This document shows positions 18,097 through 27,950 of a stretch of DNA of 64,000 nt, in pieces. Under the pieces are notes generated by a model that was not told where the DNA came from, ran no database searches, and saw only the letters and a list, made by a program, of their open reading frames with translations. Origin of the DNA: Halobacterium sp. R2-5 (GTDB lineage Archaea; Halobacteriota; Halobacteria; Halobacteriales; Halobacteriaceae); assembly GCF_011734195.1 (NCBI RefSeq), contig NZ_JAANTH010000001.1, positions 558,001 to 622,000 on the forward strand. Direction: 5' to 3'. Positions within the stretch are counted from its first letter, which is position 1. Every line of letters starts with the position of its first letter. Made by a program: the position numbers and the translations under genes.

Positions 18097-18619
18097 ACCC
18101 GAACGTCTCCGGCTCGCCGCCGGTGTGTTCTTCGACGGCCTCGCGAATCTCGGCCAGCGGCGGCTGGTCGCGGGTCGGGTCGAGTGAGTGTTCGCCCACC
18201 CAGCGGTACTGGACGACGCCGTCCGCGTCCACGAGGAACACCGAGCGCTTCGACCGCGGGAACACCTTCAGCGCGCGGTACGTGACGCCGAACGCGTCCG
18301 AGAGGGCGAGGTCGGTGTCGGCGTACAGCGGGAAGTCGATGTCGAGGTAGTCGATGAACCGCCGGTGGGTCGCCGCGCGGGACCTGCTCGCGCCGACGAC
18401 GCGGACGTCATCGGTCGACGTGAACCAGCCGTAGTCGCGGAACGAGCACCACTCGTTCACGCAGTCCGGGCTGAAGTCGTTCGTGTAGAACACCATCAGC
18501 ACCGGCCGGTCGTCGTACAGCTCCGACAGCGCTGTCTCCGTCACGTCGCCGCTGGCGTGGACGAGCGGCGCCGACACGTCCGGTACTTCTTCGCCGTTCC
18601 CGACTGCGCCCCCTGTCAT
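18089..18619 (-). CDS. Peroxiredoxin (AhpC/TSA-Bcp type)
   Basis: 176-residue thioredoxin-fold peroxiredoxin. The peroxidatic cysteine 53 is in the sequence [10 protein letters not shown], with a second cysteine at 58 (5-residue spacing as in BCP-type atypical 2-Cys enzymes). The later [17 protein letters not shown] strand is standard. The family's usual T-x-x-C is S-P-D-C here, with serine replacing threonine, a tolerated change. Cytoplasmic hydroperoxide detoxification is the expected role. Confidence 0.85.
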   Translation of the reverse strand: MTGGAVGNGEEVPDVSAPLVHASGDVTETALSELYDDRPVLMVFYTNDFSPDCVNEWCSFRDYGWFTSTDDVRVVGASRSRAATHRRFIDYLDIDFPLYADTDLALSDAFGVTYRALKVFPRSKRSVFLVDADGVVQYRWVGEHSLDPTRDQPPLAEIREAVEEHTGGEPETFGFS

Positions 18620-18698
18620 ACTATCACCAGAGAGGGGAGTCGGGATAGGTGTTCCGACGCTTCGAAGCCCCTATGTCGCCCGCGCCGAACGGGGGCGT

Positions 18699-19535
18699 AT
18701 GCGAGTAGGCGCACACGTCTCTATCGCGGGCGGCGTCGACAACGCCGTCGAGAACGAACTGGACGTCGGCGGGAACTGCGGCCAGATCTTCACGCACTCT
18801 CCGCAAGTGTGGCAGGACCCGAACATCGGCGACGACGAGGCCGAAGCCTTCCGCGAGGGAACGGACGGGAGCCTCGACGGCCCGTGGGTCATCCACTCGT
18901 CGTACCTCGTGAACCTCTGTACCCCCAAGGACGACCTCCGCGAGAAGTCCGTCGGCAGCATGCAGAAGGAGGTCGAGGCCGCCGACCAGCTCGGCATCGA
19001 GTACGTGAACGTCCACCTCGGCGCGCACACTGGCGCGGGCGTCCAGCAGGGCCTCGACAACGCCGTCAGCGCGCTCGACGAACTCGACATTCCCGAGGGC
19101 GTCACCGTGCTCGTGGAGAGCGACGCGGGCTCGGGCACGAAGCTCGGCGGGGACTTCGAACACCTCGCGTACGTCCTCGAGGAGTCCGAACAGGACCTCG
19201 ACGTCTGCGTCGACACCGCGCACGCGTTCGCCGCGGGCTACGACCTCTCCACGCCCGAAGCCGTGACGGAGACGCTCGCGGAGTTCGACGACGTCGTCGG
19301 GTTCGAACACCTCGCGTGCGTCCACCTCAACGACTCCAAGCACGACTGCGGCACGAACAAGGACGAGCACGCTCACATCGGCGAGGGGCACATCGGCGAG
19401 GACGGCATGGACGCGTTCGTCAACCACGACGCCATCGTCGACAACGAGGTGCCGCTCGTGCTGGAGACGCCACACGAGGACGGCCGCGGATTCGCGTGGA
19501 ACATCGAGAAGGTGCGGGAACTGCGGGAGTCGTAG
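18699..19535 (+). CDS. nfo: Endonuclease IV (AP endonuclease)
   Basis: 278-residue TIM-barrel AP endonuclease that cleaves at abasic sites in base excision repair. Metal ligands are visible in order: GAHVSIAGG (His at residue 5), [29 protein letters not shown] (Glu), [39 protein letters not shown], and LETPHEDG. All expected His/Asp/Glu positions are kept. Its start ATG at 18699 directly precedes the conserved first strand. Confidence 0.93.
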   Translation: MRVGAHVSIAGGVDNAVENELDVGGNCGQIFTHSPQVWQDPNIGDDEAEAFREGTDGSLDGPWVIHSSYLVNLCTPKDDLREKSVGSMQKEVEAADQLGIEYVNVHLGAHTGAGVQQGLDNAVSALDELDIPEGVTVLVESDAGSGTKLGGDFEHLAYVLEESEQDLDVCVDTAHAFAAGYDLSTPEAVTETLAEFDDVVGFEHLACVHLNDSKHDCGTNKDEHAHIGEGHIGEDGMDAFVNHDAIVDNEVPLVLETPHEDGRGFAWNIEKVRELRES

Positions 19536-19571
19536 ACTCCCGGAATGGTGACCGGCGGGAGCCGTGAACTG

Positions 19572-19591
19572 CGAGGCGCGTAAGCGCCTCG
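19572..19591. repeat. Perfect hairpin with GTAA loop after nfo
   Basis: CGAGGCGC-GTAA-GCGCCTCG: 8-bp arms and a four-base GNRA-type loop, 36 bp after the nfo stop codon. It could be a 3'-end structure of nfo or a small intergenic palindrome. Confidence 0.5.
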
Positions 19592-19677
19592 TCGTTGCGA
19601 GCGTCGTAGTCCGACTTCGGCAGTCCGAATCGCACGAGGACCCCGTCGCTTTTGCCGACCCCGTATTTAGTGGGGGT

Positions 19678-20493
19678 GTGCGCCGCTTCAGCGCCGACTA
19701 CCTCGAAGAGACGCGCCGCGGGATGTGGGCCGAGCGAGAGGCCCTGGACGCGCTCCGGCTGGGCAGTCGCGAGCGGATTCTCGACGTGGGGTGTGGCACC
19801 GGGGAGCTCACGCGGGTGTTCCGAGAGGAGTCCGACGCGGAGGTGCTCGCCCTCGACGCCGACCGGGAACTGCTCGAGCACGTCGCCGCGGACGAGCGCG
19901 TCGTCGGGGACGCGACGCGGCTGCCGTTCCGCGAGGACGCCTGCGACCTCGTCGCGTGCCAGGCGCTGCTCATCAACCTCCCGGACCCCGTCGCCGCCGT
20001 CCGGGAGTTCGCGCGCGTGTCCTCGGGGCTCGTGGCGGCAGTCGAGCCGAACAACGCCGCGGTCACCGTCGAGTCGACGGTGGCGAGCGAGCCGCCACTC
20101 GCCGCCCGCGCCCGCGACGCGTACATCGCGGGCGTCGACACGGACGTCTCGCTGGGTGCGGGCGCCGCGGACTGCTTCGAGGAAGCCGGGCTCGTGGACG
20201 TGTCGACGACGCGGTACGAGCACGTGCAGGCCGTCGAGCCGCCGTACGGCGAGGCCGCGCTAGAGGCCGCCGCGCGCAAGGCGACCGGCGAGCGCCTCGC
20301 CGAGCAGCGGCCGACGCTCGCGGCGGGCGGGCTCTCCTCGGAGGCCTACGACGCGCTGCGCGCGGAGTGGCGGGAGATGGGCCGCGAGGTGGTCGCGCAG
20401 ATGCGCGAGGACGACTACGAGCGCGTCGAGACCGTCCCGTTCCACGTCACCGTGGGCCGCGTCCCGGACGCCGACAGGGCGGCTCCGGAGTAG
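19678..20493 (+). CDS. Class I SAM-dependent methyltransferase
   Basis: 271-residue soluble methyltransferase. SAM-binding motif I is ILDVGCGTGELT (residues 34-45), motif II is VLALDADRELL, and VVGDATRLPFREDACDLVACQAL is the motif III region. It resembles the UbiE/Methyltransf_11 group; the substrate cannot be told. The GTG at 19678 was chosen because the protein family begins close to RRFSADYLEETRRGMW, and GTATTTAG 14 bp upstream may be a promoter element of a leaderless transcript. The longer frame upstream crosses an intergenic hairpin and is unlikely. Confidence 0.8.
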   Translation: MRRFSADYLEETRRGMWAEREALDALRLGSRERILDVGCGTGELTRVFREESDAEVLALDADRELLEHVAADERVVGDATRLPFREDACDLVACQALLINLPDPVAAVREFARVSSGLVAAVEPNNAAVTVESTVASEPPLAARARDAYIAGVDTDVSLGAGAADCFEEAGLVDVSTTRYEHVQAVEPPYGEAALEAAARKATGERLAEQRPTLAAGGLSSEAYDALRAEWREMGREVVAQMREDDYERVETVPFHVTVGRVPDADRAAPE

Positions 20494-20546
20494 GGCTCGT
20501 TTTCCACTTCTCCGGGCTTTATTCGTCGGACACTCCACCTCGCGGT

Positions 20547-21626
20547 ATGGACGACAGAGTCCGCCGCCACGCCGAGATTCTCGTCGAGGACTGCACCGAC
20601 GTGCAGCGCGGCGACATGGTGTTGATTCGCGCGCCGAAGGAGGCCGAAGACCTCGTGGTCGCGCTGTACGAGCAACTCGGCGAGGTCGGCGCGCGGCCGA
20701 CCACGAAGTGGGGGTCGGCTCGCGCTGCGCGCGCGTACAACCGCGCGATGGACGTCGGAGATTACGAGACGAAGGCTCACGACCTCGCCGCGATGGAGGA
20801 GACCGACGTCGTGTTCCTGATCGGGGGCGGCGGGAACGCCTTCGAGACCAGCGACGTTCCGCCGGAGAAGGGCCAGGCCGCGAGTCGCTCGCACGGTCCG
20901 ATTCTGGAGGAGCGCCTCCGCAAGCGCTGGGTCATCACCCAGCATCCGACGCCCGCGGACGCCCAGCAGGCGGAGATGAGCACGGCGGCCTACGAGGACT
21001 TCGTCTACGACGCCGTGGACAAGGACTGGGACGCCCAGCGGGAGTTCCAGGCCCAGATGGTCGAAATTCTGGACGAAGGCGAGGACGTTCGCGTCGTCTC
21101 CGGGGACACCACCGACATCACGATGAGCATCGCGGGGATGGAGGGCGCCAACGACTGGGGCGACAAGAACATGCCCGCGGGCGAGGCGTTCACGTGCCCG
21201 GTCCCGGACAGCGTGGAGGGTGAAGTCCTCTTCGACAAGCCGCTCATCCGGCAGGGCAAGGAGATCACGGACGCGTGGCTGGAGTTCGAGGGCGGCGAAG
21301 TCGTCGACTTCTCGGCCGCACAGAACGAGGCCGCGCTGGAGAGCATTCTGCACACGGACGAGGGCTCGCGGCGCCTCGGCGAGCTCGGCATCGGGATGAA
21401 CCGGGCCATCGACCGGTTCACGTACAACATGCTGTTCGACGAGAAGATGGGCGACACCGTCCACCTCGCCGTCGGCGGCGCCATCGAGGAGTGCGTCCCC
21501 GAGGGCCAGCCGTTCAACGAGTCCGCGACCCACGTCGACATGATCGTCGACATGAGCGAGGACTCCTACATCGAGGTCGACGGCGAAATCGTCCAGCGTG
21601 ACGGGACGTTCCGGTTCGAAGAGTAG
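20547..21626 (+). CDS. M29-family aminopeptidase (aminopeptidase T-like)
   Basis: 359-residue metallo-aminopeptidase of peptidase family M29 (thermophilic AmpS/aminopeptidase T type), cytoplasmic. Conserved segments are NMPAGEAFTCP (about residues 210-220, with the catalytic/metal Glu), ELGIGMNR (about 286-293), LFDEKMGDTVHLAVGG (with metal ligands, about 304-319) and HVDMIVDM near residue 331. The ATG at 20547 gives the family length; the longer open frame upstream is antisense to nothing conserved and overlaps the methyltransferase. Likely functions in peptide turnover. Confidence 0.85.
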   Translation: MDDRVRRHAEILVEDCTDVQRGDMVLIRAPKEAEDLVVALYEQLGEVGARPTTKWGSARAARAYNRAMDVGDYETKAHDLAAMEETDVVFLIGGGGNAFETSDVPPEKGQAASRSHGPILEERLRKRWVITQHPTPADAQQAEMSTAAYEDFVYDAVDKDWDAQREFQAQMVEILDEGEDVRVVSGDTTDITMSIAGMEGANDWGDKNMPAGEAFTCPVPDSVEGEVLFDKPLIRQGKEITDAWLEFEGGEVVDFSAAQNEAALESILHTDEGSRRLGELGIGMNRAIDRFTYNMLFDEKMGDTVHLAVGGAIEECVPEGQPFNESATHVDMIVDMSEDSYIEVDGEIVQRDGTFRFEE

Positions 21627-21791
21627 CGTGGTTCGGAGTGAGTGAGCGGGGCGAACGAATGAGACCCACGTCATAGCGCACGGCGACGTTCGGAAGCCGT
21701 GAGCACGCGAGCACAGCGACGCGAGTGCGAACTACGGACAGCCGAACGGCGAACGCGGGAGGCCGGTGAGACCGGTCCTGCCGGGAGCGCG

Positions 21792-22925
21792 TCAGTCGTC
21801 CAGGCTGGAGTTGTCGGAGTCACCGAAGTCGGTGTCGTCGGTGTCCGAGCTCCCGAGGTCGCTGTCGCGAGTCGCGTCGTCGACTTCGGAGTCGGGCGAC
21901 CCGGAAGTTCCTGCGCCCGTGCCACTCGACTGCGTGGCCTCGCGAGCGGACTGCACCCAGTCGTCGATGTTCTCCTCGACGTAGTTCTGGCCGCCGAGGC
22001 CGAGGGCGACGCCGATACCGATGGCGAGCGCGATGGCGAGCGCGCCGAAGAACGCGACGAAGAACGACGTGAACACGCCGGCGAGGATGGCGGTCTGGAA
22101 GCCGATGGCGCCGAGCGCGATGGTCGCGGTGACGTAGTAGATGAACAGCTTCACGCCGAGGCCGGCCCAGTCGGTCGCCCGGCTGGCGTCGCTGTTCGCG
22201 ACGTGACCGCCGACGCGCTCGGCGAGCCAGATGCCGACCAGCAGCACGATGAGCGCGCCCGCGAGCGCGGGCAGGTAGGCAGCGAACGTGTCGAGGAGTT
22301 CGGTGAGCGCCTCGATTTCGACGATGTCTGCGACGGCGAGCAGCGTGAGCAGGTAGATGTAGTACGTGACGAGTAGGCCGACGATGTGGCCGAACTCGCC
22401 GCGCTCGTCGCCGAACTGTTCGAGCGGCGTGTCACGGAGGTGCGGGCCGATGTCGAACCCGCCGACGAGGTCCGCGACGATGTCCCCGATGATGCGGCCG
22501 ACGACGAACCCCACGATGAGCAGGACGACCGCGCCGAGGATGGTCGGGAGGTACGACGCGAGGTTGCCCAGCAGCTCGGAGAGCTGGGTGATGTCGAGGA
22601 CGTTCACCGCGGCGACGATGGTGACGAAGTAGATGTAGTAGGCGACGAGCTTCCCGAGCGCGCGTGCGATGCTGTCACCTTCGTCCCCCTCAGACGTCCC
22701 CTCGGTGTCCCTGCCGGGTCCGTATTGTGAGATGCCGATGCGTTCGATTATCCGTCTGACGACGCCGCCGACGATTCGGCCGATGATGAAGCCGATGACG
22801 AGGATGATGATTGCGCTGAGGATGGTCGGCAGGTACGCGATGACCTCCGCAATCGTCTCCTGGACGGCGTCGGTGACCGTCTCCGTCTGCTGGAGTGGTG
22901 TGAGTGCCGTGCCTGTGGGTTTCAT
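21792..22925 (-). CDS. Mechanosensitive-channel-type membrane protein with repeated TM-helix motifs
   Basis: 377-residue polytopic protein built from repeated units of the conserved TM helix found in MscS-family channels: YLPTILSAIIILVIGFIIGR at about residue 30, YLPTILGAVVLLIVGFVVGR at about 125, YLPALAGALIVLLVGIWLAE at about 220, and a last GALAIALAIGIGVALGLGGQ at about 295. The classic MscS beta domain is missing, so this belongs to the short class often annotated mechanosensitive ion channel family protein. The last 60 residues are a disordered Ser/Asp tail, plausibly cytoplasmic. Confidence 0.75.
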   Translation of the reverse strand: MKPTGTALTPLQQTETVTDAVQETIAEVIAYLPTILSAIIILVIGFIIGRIVGGVVRRIIERIGISQYGPGRDTEGTSEGDEGDSIARALGKLVAYYIYFVTIVAAVNVLDITQLSELLGNLASYLPTILGAVVLLIVGFVVGRIIGDIVADLVGGFDIGPHLRDTPLEQFGDERGEFGHIVGLLVTYYIYLLTLLAVADIVEIEALTELLDTFAAYLPALAGALIVLLVGIWLAERVGGHVANSDASRATDWAGLGVKLFIYYVTATIALGAIGFQTAILAGVFTSFFVAFFGALAIALAIGIGVALGLGGQNYVEENIDDWVQSAREATQSSGTGAGTSGSPDSEVDDATRDSDLGSSDTDDTDFGDSDNSSLDD

Positions 22926-23044
22926 GCTACCTCAGATACAAAAACTCCTTGAGGTATTGTTACACGGAGTCTGTTAACAGTACACGTAGCTTACTGGCAG
23001 GCGCAGAGAGGAGGACTCAGGACCCGGAAAATCGCACCTGTTCG

Positions 23045-23692
23045 CTACACGACGTCGCCGCGGACGGTCGCCCCTTCCGCGCGCTCGCGGCGTTCCTCGA
23101 CGGCGGCGGCGGCCGTCTCCGCCTCGCTCTCGTCGGCGCCGAGCATCTCCAGGGCGCCCGACAGCGTCGGGAAGACGAACTCGCCCTCGCGGAGCTTCCG
23201 GAGGGCGTCGTCGCTGCGCTCGCCCTCGGCCCACAGGCAGACGCCCCGCGGGTCGAGGACGTTCTCGTAGGTCTCGGTCGCCCGCGCGCCCTCCAGGCGC
23301 TGCGTGACGTTGTCCTCGAAGCTCGCGTTACACACCTCCAGGTGAATCGGCTCGTCGTCGTCGAGGAGGTGCGCGGCGAGACAGCGCTCTGGCGCGACGT
23401 GGCCGTTGTCGTTCGCGCGCAGGTACTCCGGGTGCTCGTCGGCCCACGACGCGCGAACCGTCTTCCCGACGCCCTTCACCCCGTACTCGCGCTCGAACTC
23501 GTCGGCGCGGTCGGCGTCGTCCCCCCGCAGGAGGATGTCCTTCGTGAGGTAGACGTCGAGGCGCTCGACGGGATCGAGGCCGAGCGCGACGTCGCCGTAC
23601 ACCCAGAGCTCGCGCACCGGCACCGGCATCTCCTCGCTCGCGACGGTGTCGACGAGCTCCTCCACTCGGTCGACGGCGGCGTCTCGGTCCAT
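23045..23692 (-). CDS. Conserved haloarchaeal protein (DUF7095-like), possible nucleotidyltransferase-like fold
   Basis: 215-residue acidic cytoplasmic protein that I recognise as a conserved haloarchaeal family (I believe DUF7095). The opening VRELWVYGDVALGLDPVERLDVYL has a G-D-x-A-x-G spacing that recalls nucleotidyltransferase folds, but the rest gives no clear catalytic set. Highly conserved-looking blocks are VRASWADEHPEY and YENVLDPRGVCLWAEG. The ATG at 23692 was chosen; the upstream extension overlaps the divergent HD-protein promoter. Function unknown. Confidence 0.6.
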   Translation of the reverse strand: MDRDAAVDRVEELVDTVASEEMPVPVRELWVYGDVALGLDPVERLDVYLTKDILLRGDDADRADEFEREYGVKGVGKTVRASWADEHPEYLRANDNGHVAPERCLAAHLLDDDEPIHLEVCNASFEDNVTQRLEGARATETYENVLDPRGVCLWAEGERSDDALRKLREGEFVFPTLSGALEMLGADESEAETAAAAVEERRERAEGATVRGDVV

Positions 23693-23819
23693 CGCGTACC
23701 CGTAGCCCGCGAGCGCCGAAAACCGTTGTGCACGCCCGCGGCAATCGAAAGACCAACCCGCTCGGGGGTCGTATCCCTGACAATCTCGGTCGGTCCCTCC
23801 GGACCGGCGACGCACACCC

Positions 23820-25208
23820 ATGCCGGCCACGCAAATCAAAGACCCCGTCCACGGCTACGTCGAACTCGAACAGCCGCTCGTCGACAACGTCCTCGACCAC
23901 CGCGCGTTCCAGCGGCTCCGCCACGTCCGCCAGCTCTCGGCGACCTACCTCGTCTACCCGGGCGCGAACCACACGCGCTTCGAGCACTCGCTGGGCGTCT
24001 ACCACCTCGCGCGCACCGTCTTCGAGAACCTCCGCGAGCAGCCGTACTTCTACCGGGACGCCACGACCGCGGAGCTCGACGACATCCAGCGCACCCTGGA
24101 GTGCGCCGCGCTCCTCCACGACGTCGGCCACCCGCCGTTCAGCCACCTCGGCGAGCGCTTCGTCGACACCGACGACCTCCGCGACCGGCTCGCCGACCAC
24201 GGCCTCCAGGCGACGTTCGCGGACGCCGGCGTCGGCGACGCCCCCATCCGCGAGGCGTCCGCGCACGAGCTCTTGGGCTGTCTCATCGTTCTCGAAGAGT
24301 TCGCGGACGGCCTCCACGAGATGGACGTCGACCCCCACGACGTCTGCGCGCACGTCCTCGGGTACAGCCTCGAGTACGAGCGCGGCGGCCGCTGGCAGCA
24401 CGGCGTCGCCGCCCAGATCCTGCACTCGCCCATCGACGTCGACCGCCTCGACTACATCACGCGGGACAACCAGATGACGGGCGCGGACGTCCTCAGCTTC
24501 GACACCGACCGCATGGTCGGCTCCTACACCGCCCACCCCGAGGAGGGGCTCGCGCTCTCGGACAAGGCGCTCTCGACGATCGGCAACTACCTCGAAGGCC
24601 GCATCGCCGTCTACATGTGGGTGACCCAGCACCACAAGTCAGTCTACGCCCACGTCCTCCTGAGCGAACTCCTCGACGAGCTCGCCGCGCTCGCCGACGA
24701 ACCGCCCGTCACCGCCGACCGCGTCCTCGACGGCGAAATCGACGACAACACCATCATGGAGCGGCTGCGCGTCGCCGCCCGCGAGCACCCCGACTCCACG
24801 CTCGCTGCGCTCTACGACCGCTTCCGCGCGCGTCGCTTCCCCGAGACGTGCTGGAAGCACCGCATCGCGTACGCCGACCGCGTGGACGCCAACCTCGACG
24901 CATTCAGCGACTGGCTCGTCGAGCACGCCGACCGCATCGAGGCCGACCTCGCCGACGAGCTCGACGTCGCCGCCCACGAGGTCTGGGTCGAGCAGTCCTA
25001 CGTCCCCGAGTACGAGCCACAGGACCTCGAAGACATCCCCATCGCGTACGGCGGCACCACCCGCTCGGTCGGCGACTGGGGGCTGTACGGCGAGCGCGCG
25101 TTCGACCGCCCGATCCCGTTCGTCTACGTCCCTCACGGCGTCGAGAAGCGCGCGACCGAGACGCTCGTCGACTGGTTCCACGCCGCGCAGTACGAGCCCA
25201 CCCCGTGA
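23820..25208 (+). CDS. HD-domain phosphohydrolase (SAMHD1/dGTPase-like)
   Basis: 462-residue HD-superfamily hydrolase related to SAMHD1 and dNTP triphosphohydrolases. The N-terminus IKDPVHGYVEL and RLRHVRQLSATYLVYPGANHTRFEHSLG are diagnostic. Metal ligands are His56 (FEHS), His100-Asp101 (LLHDVGHPPFSH) and a distal Asp in DVDRLDYITRD. Expected to hydrolyse (d)NTPs or related nucleotides in the cytoplasm; the exact substrate is not certain. Divergent from the DUF7095-like gene. Confidence 0.88.
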   Translation: MPATQIKDPVHGYVELEQPLVDNVLDHRAFQRLRHVRQLSATYLVYPGANHTRFEHSLGVYHLARTVFENLREQPYFYRDATTAELDDIQRTLECAALLHDVGHPPFSHLGERFVDTDDLRDRLADHGLQATFADAGVGDAPIREASAHELLGCLIVLEEFADGLHEMDVDPHDVCAHVLGYSLEYERGGRWQHGVAAQILHSPIDVDRLDYITRDNQMTGADVLSFDTDRMVGSYTAHPEEGLALSDKALSTIGNYLEGRIAVYMWVTQHHKSVYAHVLLSELLDELAALADEPPVTADRVLDGEIDDNTIMERLRVAAREHPDSTLAALYDRFRARRFPETCWKHRIAYADRVDANLDAFSDWLVEHADRIEADLADELDVAAHEVWVEQSYVPEYEPQDLEDIPIAYGGTTRSVGDWGLYGERAFDRPIPFVYVPHGVEKRATETLVDWFHAAQYEPTP

Positions 25209-25419
25209 ACGCGGCCGCTCTCCCCTGACCTCGTCCCCCTCGTTCCCGCCGCAAGCTCCGAGGTCGCCGGCTGAGCCATCGCCCGCTCGCTCCCGCAGCC
25301 GAATCTGTGTGCGTATGTTCGCTGCAATCGCCGATTTGCTATCCCGACATGTGATTTATCGGTCGCCGCGGTTCGCCGAGACGTAACGGTGAAACGCCGG
25401 CGCTGCAAACGTGTACCCA

Positions 25420-26382
25420 ATGGACTGCACCAAGTGCGACCGCGAGGCCGTGATGCACGCGGCGTACTCCGGCGCGCACCTCTGCGAGCGCCACCTCTTC
25501 GAGAGCGTCGAGCGCCGCGTGCGGCGGCGCATCCGCGAGGACGACATGCTGCCCGACGACGCCACCCCCGAGGACCCCGAGACGTGGGTCGTCGGGCTCT
25601 CCGGCGGGAAGGACAGCGTCGTCCTCACGGACATCGTCGAGGAGACGTTCGCGGAGGACCCGCGCGTCGAACTGGTCGCGCTCACCATCCACGAGGGCAT
25701 CGAGGGCTACCGCGACGAGAGCCTCGCCGCCTGCGAGGAACTCGTCGCGGACCGCGACGTCCGCCACGAGGTCGTCGCGTACGCCGACGAGTTCGACGTG
25801 GAGATGGACGACGTCGCCGAGGACGACCCGCTTGACATGGCACCCTGCGCGTACTGCGGGGTGTTCCGTCGGGACCTCCTCGCGCGGTACGCCGAGGAGT
25901 ACGACGCCGACAAACTCCTCACCGGCCACAATCTCGACGACGAGGCCGAGACGGCGCTGATGAACATCTTCGAGGGGAACGTCGAACAGGTCGCGAAGCA
26001 CTTCGACGCCAGCCTCGGACCGTTCGACGAGCGCACGCCCAAAGAGGACATGATTCCGCGCGCGAAGCCGCTCCGGGACGTCCCCGAGAAGGAGGTCGCG
26101 CTGTACGCCCAGCTCCGGGACCTCCCGGTCCACATGGAGGAGTGCCCGCACGCCAGTGAGGCGTTCCGCGGCGAGATCCAGGACCTGCTGTTGAAGCTGG
26201 AGGAGAACCATCCGGGGACGCGCCACTCCATCATGGCGGGCTACGAGGAGCTCGCCGGGCTCGCGGCCGAGGAGTACGGCGACGAGGACGAGCCCGTCGG
26301 CGAGTGCGAGGAGTGTGGCGCGCCGACGACGCGGGACCGCTGCCGGAAGTGCGCGCTCGTCGAAGCCGTCGACGCCGTCTGA
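25420..26382 (+). CDS. ncsA: tRNA 2-thiolation protein NcsA (Ncs6/TtuA type)
   Basis: 320-residue PP-loop ATPase that activates U34 of Lys/Glu/Gln tRNAs for thiolation using a ubiquitin-like sulfur carrier. The PP-loop is SGGKDS (residues 61-66). The central C-A-Y-C pair with the later cysteine in MEECPHA forms the catalytic/Fe-S site. Zinc-binding pairs lie at both ends: CTKC with a later CERH at the N-terminus, and CEEC...CRKC at the C-terminus, as in the Ncs6/TtuA family. The ATG at 25420 is preferred over the GTG 9 bp upstream, since MDCTKC starts the family. Convergent with ftsZ2. Confidence 0.9.
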   Translation: MDCTKCDREAVMHAAYSGAHLCERHLFESVERRVRRRIREDDMLPDDATPEDPETWVVGLSGGKDSVVLTDIVEETFAEDPRVELVALTIHEGIEGYRDESLAACEELVADRDVRHEVVAYADEFDVEMDDVAEDDPLDMAPCAYCGVFRRDLLARYAEEYDADKLLTGHNLDDEAETALMNIFEGNVEQVAKHFDASLGPFDERTPKEDMIPRAKPLRDVPEKEVALYAQLRDLPVHMEECPHASEAFRGEIQDLLLKLEENHPGTRHSIMAGYEELAGLAAEEYGDEDEPVGECEECGAPTTRDRCRKCALVEAVDAV

Positions 26383-26385
26383 GAC

Positions 26386-26405
26386 CTACCGCTACGGGTC
26401 GGTAG
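26386..26405. terminator. Hairpin between convergent ncsA and ftsZ2
   Basis: CTACCG (26386-26391) pairs with CGGTAG (26400-26405) across an 8-nt loop, just after the ncsA stop and between convergent genes. Probable 3'-end structure; weak evidence. Confidence 0.4.
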
Positions 26406-26428
26406 CTGCCGCGAAAAGAACTGGGCGG

Positions 26429-27619
26429 TTACCGGATGACGTCGAGGCCGTTGTTCTTCTCGACCTCTTCCTTGCCGCCGTCCGAGTGCGCGCCGAACTC
26501 GCTCGAGGTGCTGCCGGCATCGTCGACGGCGCGCTGCTTGGCGTCGGCGTCGACATCCTTGAGCTCCTGGCGGGACTTGTCCGCCTGCTTCTGGGTGCTC
26601 GGACCGAGCACCTGCGCGGACTGCACGCCGGTCATGATGGCCATGACCCGCACCTTGCCCTTGTAGTTCTCCTGGATGCGCGCGCCCCAGATGACGTTCG
26701 CGCTCGCGTCCAGCCGTTCCGTGATGTTGTCCGCGATGCCCTCGGCCTCTTTGAGCGTGAGGTCCGGGCCACCTGTGATGTGGACGAGTCCGCCGCTCGC
26801 GCCGCGGTAGTCGACGTCCAGCAGCGGGTGGTTCATCGCGTCCTTGACGACCTCGTTGGTCTTGTTCTTGTCCTGGGTCTCGCCGACCAGCATCACCGCC
26901 ACGCCGCCCTGGTTCATGATGGCGGTCATGTCGGCGTAGTCCAGGTTGATGAGGCTGGGCTGGGTGATGGTCTCGCTGATGCCCTTGACCGTCTCCGCGA
27001 TGATCTGGTCCATCACGGAGAAGGCCTTCCCGATGGGAAGGTTCGGGACGTAGTCGAGCAGGCGGTTGTTGTCGAGGACGATGATGGAGTCCGCCTCGTC
27101 GCGGAGCTTCTCCAGGCCCTCCTCGGCTTTCACCGTGCGGGCGCGCTCGACGTTGAACGGCGTCGACACCATGCCGACGACGATCGCGCCCTGCTCTTTG
27201 GCGATCTTCGAGACGACGGGCGCGGCGCCTGTGCCGGTACCGCCGCCCATCCCGGCGGTCACGAACACGAGGTCCGCGTCGCCGAGCACCTCCTTGATGG
27301 TTCCCTGGGCCATCTCGGTGGCGCGCTCACCCATCGAAGGGTCGCCACCCGCGCCGAGGCCGTTCGTCAGGGACTTCCCGACGAGAATCTTCGTGTCGGC
27401 CTCGATCATCTTGAGGTGCTGTTTGTCCGTGTTGATGGCGATGGTGTCGGCGCCCTCGACGCCGATGTTGTACAGCCGGTTGACCGTGTTGTTGCCGGCG
27501 CCGCCAGCGCCCACGATGACGATGCGCGGGTCGCCGAACTCGTCACCGTCGCTGCTCGCGTCCATCTCCCGCTGTTCGGCTTCGGCGTTGTCGAGGGCGT
27601 CCTGAACGATGTCCTGCAT
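26429..27619 (-). CDS. ftsZ2: Cell division protein FtsZ2
   Basis: 396-residue tubulin homologue that forms the division ring. It has the GTP-binding GAGGAGNN (residues 37-44), the tubulin signature GGGTGTG (125-131) and the T7 loop [11 protein letters not shown]. The N-terminus ([19 protein letters not shown]) is the haloarchaeal FtsZ2 type rather than FtsZ1. The C-terminal tail after about residue 345 is acidic and disordered and ends in NNGLDVIR. It starts 2 bp after cdrS, so the two are surely one transcript, and it lies downstream of the repeated GTAAGAC operator region. Confidence 0.95.
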   Translation of the reverse strand: MQDIVQDALDNAEAEQREMDASSDGDEFGDPRIVIVGAGGAGNNTVNRLYNIGVEGADTIAINTDKQHLKMIEADTKILVGKSLTNGLGAGGDPSMGERATEMAQGTIKEVLGDADLVFVTAGMGGGTGTGAAPVVSKIAKEQGAIVVGMVSTPFNVERARTVKAEEGLEKLRDEADSIIVLDNNRLLDYVPNLPIGKAFSVMDQIIAETVKGISETITQPSLINLDYADMTAIMNQGGVAVMLVGETQDKNKTNEVVKDAMNHPLLDVDYRGASGGLVHITGGPDLTLKEAEGIADNITERLDASANVIWGARIQENYKGKVRVMAIMTGVQSAQVLGPSTQKQADKSRQELKDVDADAKQRAVDDAGSTSSEFGAHSDGGKEEVEKNNGLDVIR

Positions 27620-27621
27620 CG

Positions 27622-27789
27622 TTACACCTTCGCCCAGTTGTTCGTGCCGGCCTGGTCGGTCTGCTCGTCTATCATCTCACGGACCGCCGACCGAATCGCC
27701 TCGCTACGATTCGGGAACTTGCCCCGTTCGACCATCTGTTCGACCTCGTCGATCTGCTGTTTCGGAATGCGGAGTGTCACACGCTCCAT
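27622..27789 (-). CDS. cdrS: Ribbon-helix-helix regulator CdrS (55 aa)
   Basis: Small gene encoding a 55-residue ribbon-helix-helix protein: beta strand [11 protein letters not shown] followed by two helices with the RHH turn [17 protein letters not shown]. It ends GTNNWAKV. In haloarchaea (Halobacterium and Haloferax) this gene, cdrS, is cotranscribed with ftsZ2 and regulates cell division. The stop codon is 2 bp upstream of the ftsZ2 ATG. The start ATG at 27789 is unambiguous because the RHH strand begins there. It probably binds DNA as a dimer, perhaps together with CdrL. Confidence 0.9.
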   Translation of the reverse strand: MERVTLRIPKQQIDEVEQMVERGKFPNRSEAIRSAVREMIDEQTDQAGTNNWAKV

Positions 27790-27808
27790 ATTTGGTATCC
27801 CCGTTGTG

Positions 27809-27905
27809 GTAAGACGGCGTTCGGTTCCGGCTGCGTCTTACAGAACCGTTGGGCGGGTCATAACCCCGCGCCGTCGTCCGATTCTCTGTAAGACAACCGT
27901 CTTAC
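27809..27905. promoter_or_regulatory. Repeated GTAAGAC/GTCTTAC operator region of cdrS-ftsZ2
   Basis: The 174-bp gap upstream of cdrS holds GTAAGAC at 27809-27815, GTCTTAC at 27835-27841, and a perfect palindrome GTAAGAC-AACC-GTCTTAC at 27888-27905. The two half-sites of the palindrome have centres 11 bp apart, about one helical turn. A TATA-like TTATATAC (minus strand, 27931-27938) lies 26 bp upstream of the palindrome, placing the palindrome over or just after the likely transcription start. Such inverted repeats are what a dimeric RHH protein would bind; binding by CdrL or CdrS is inference. Confidence 0.65.
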
Positions 27906-27950
27906 GTACCACTACCCACAGTGTCTCAACGTATATAATTAACGGCGGAT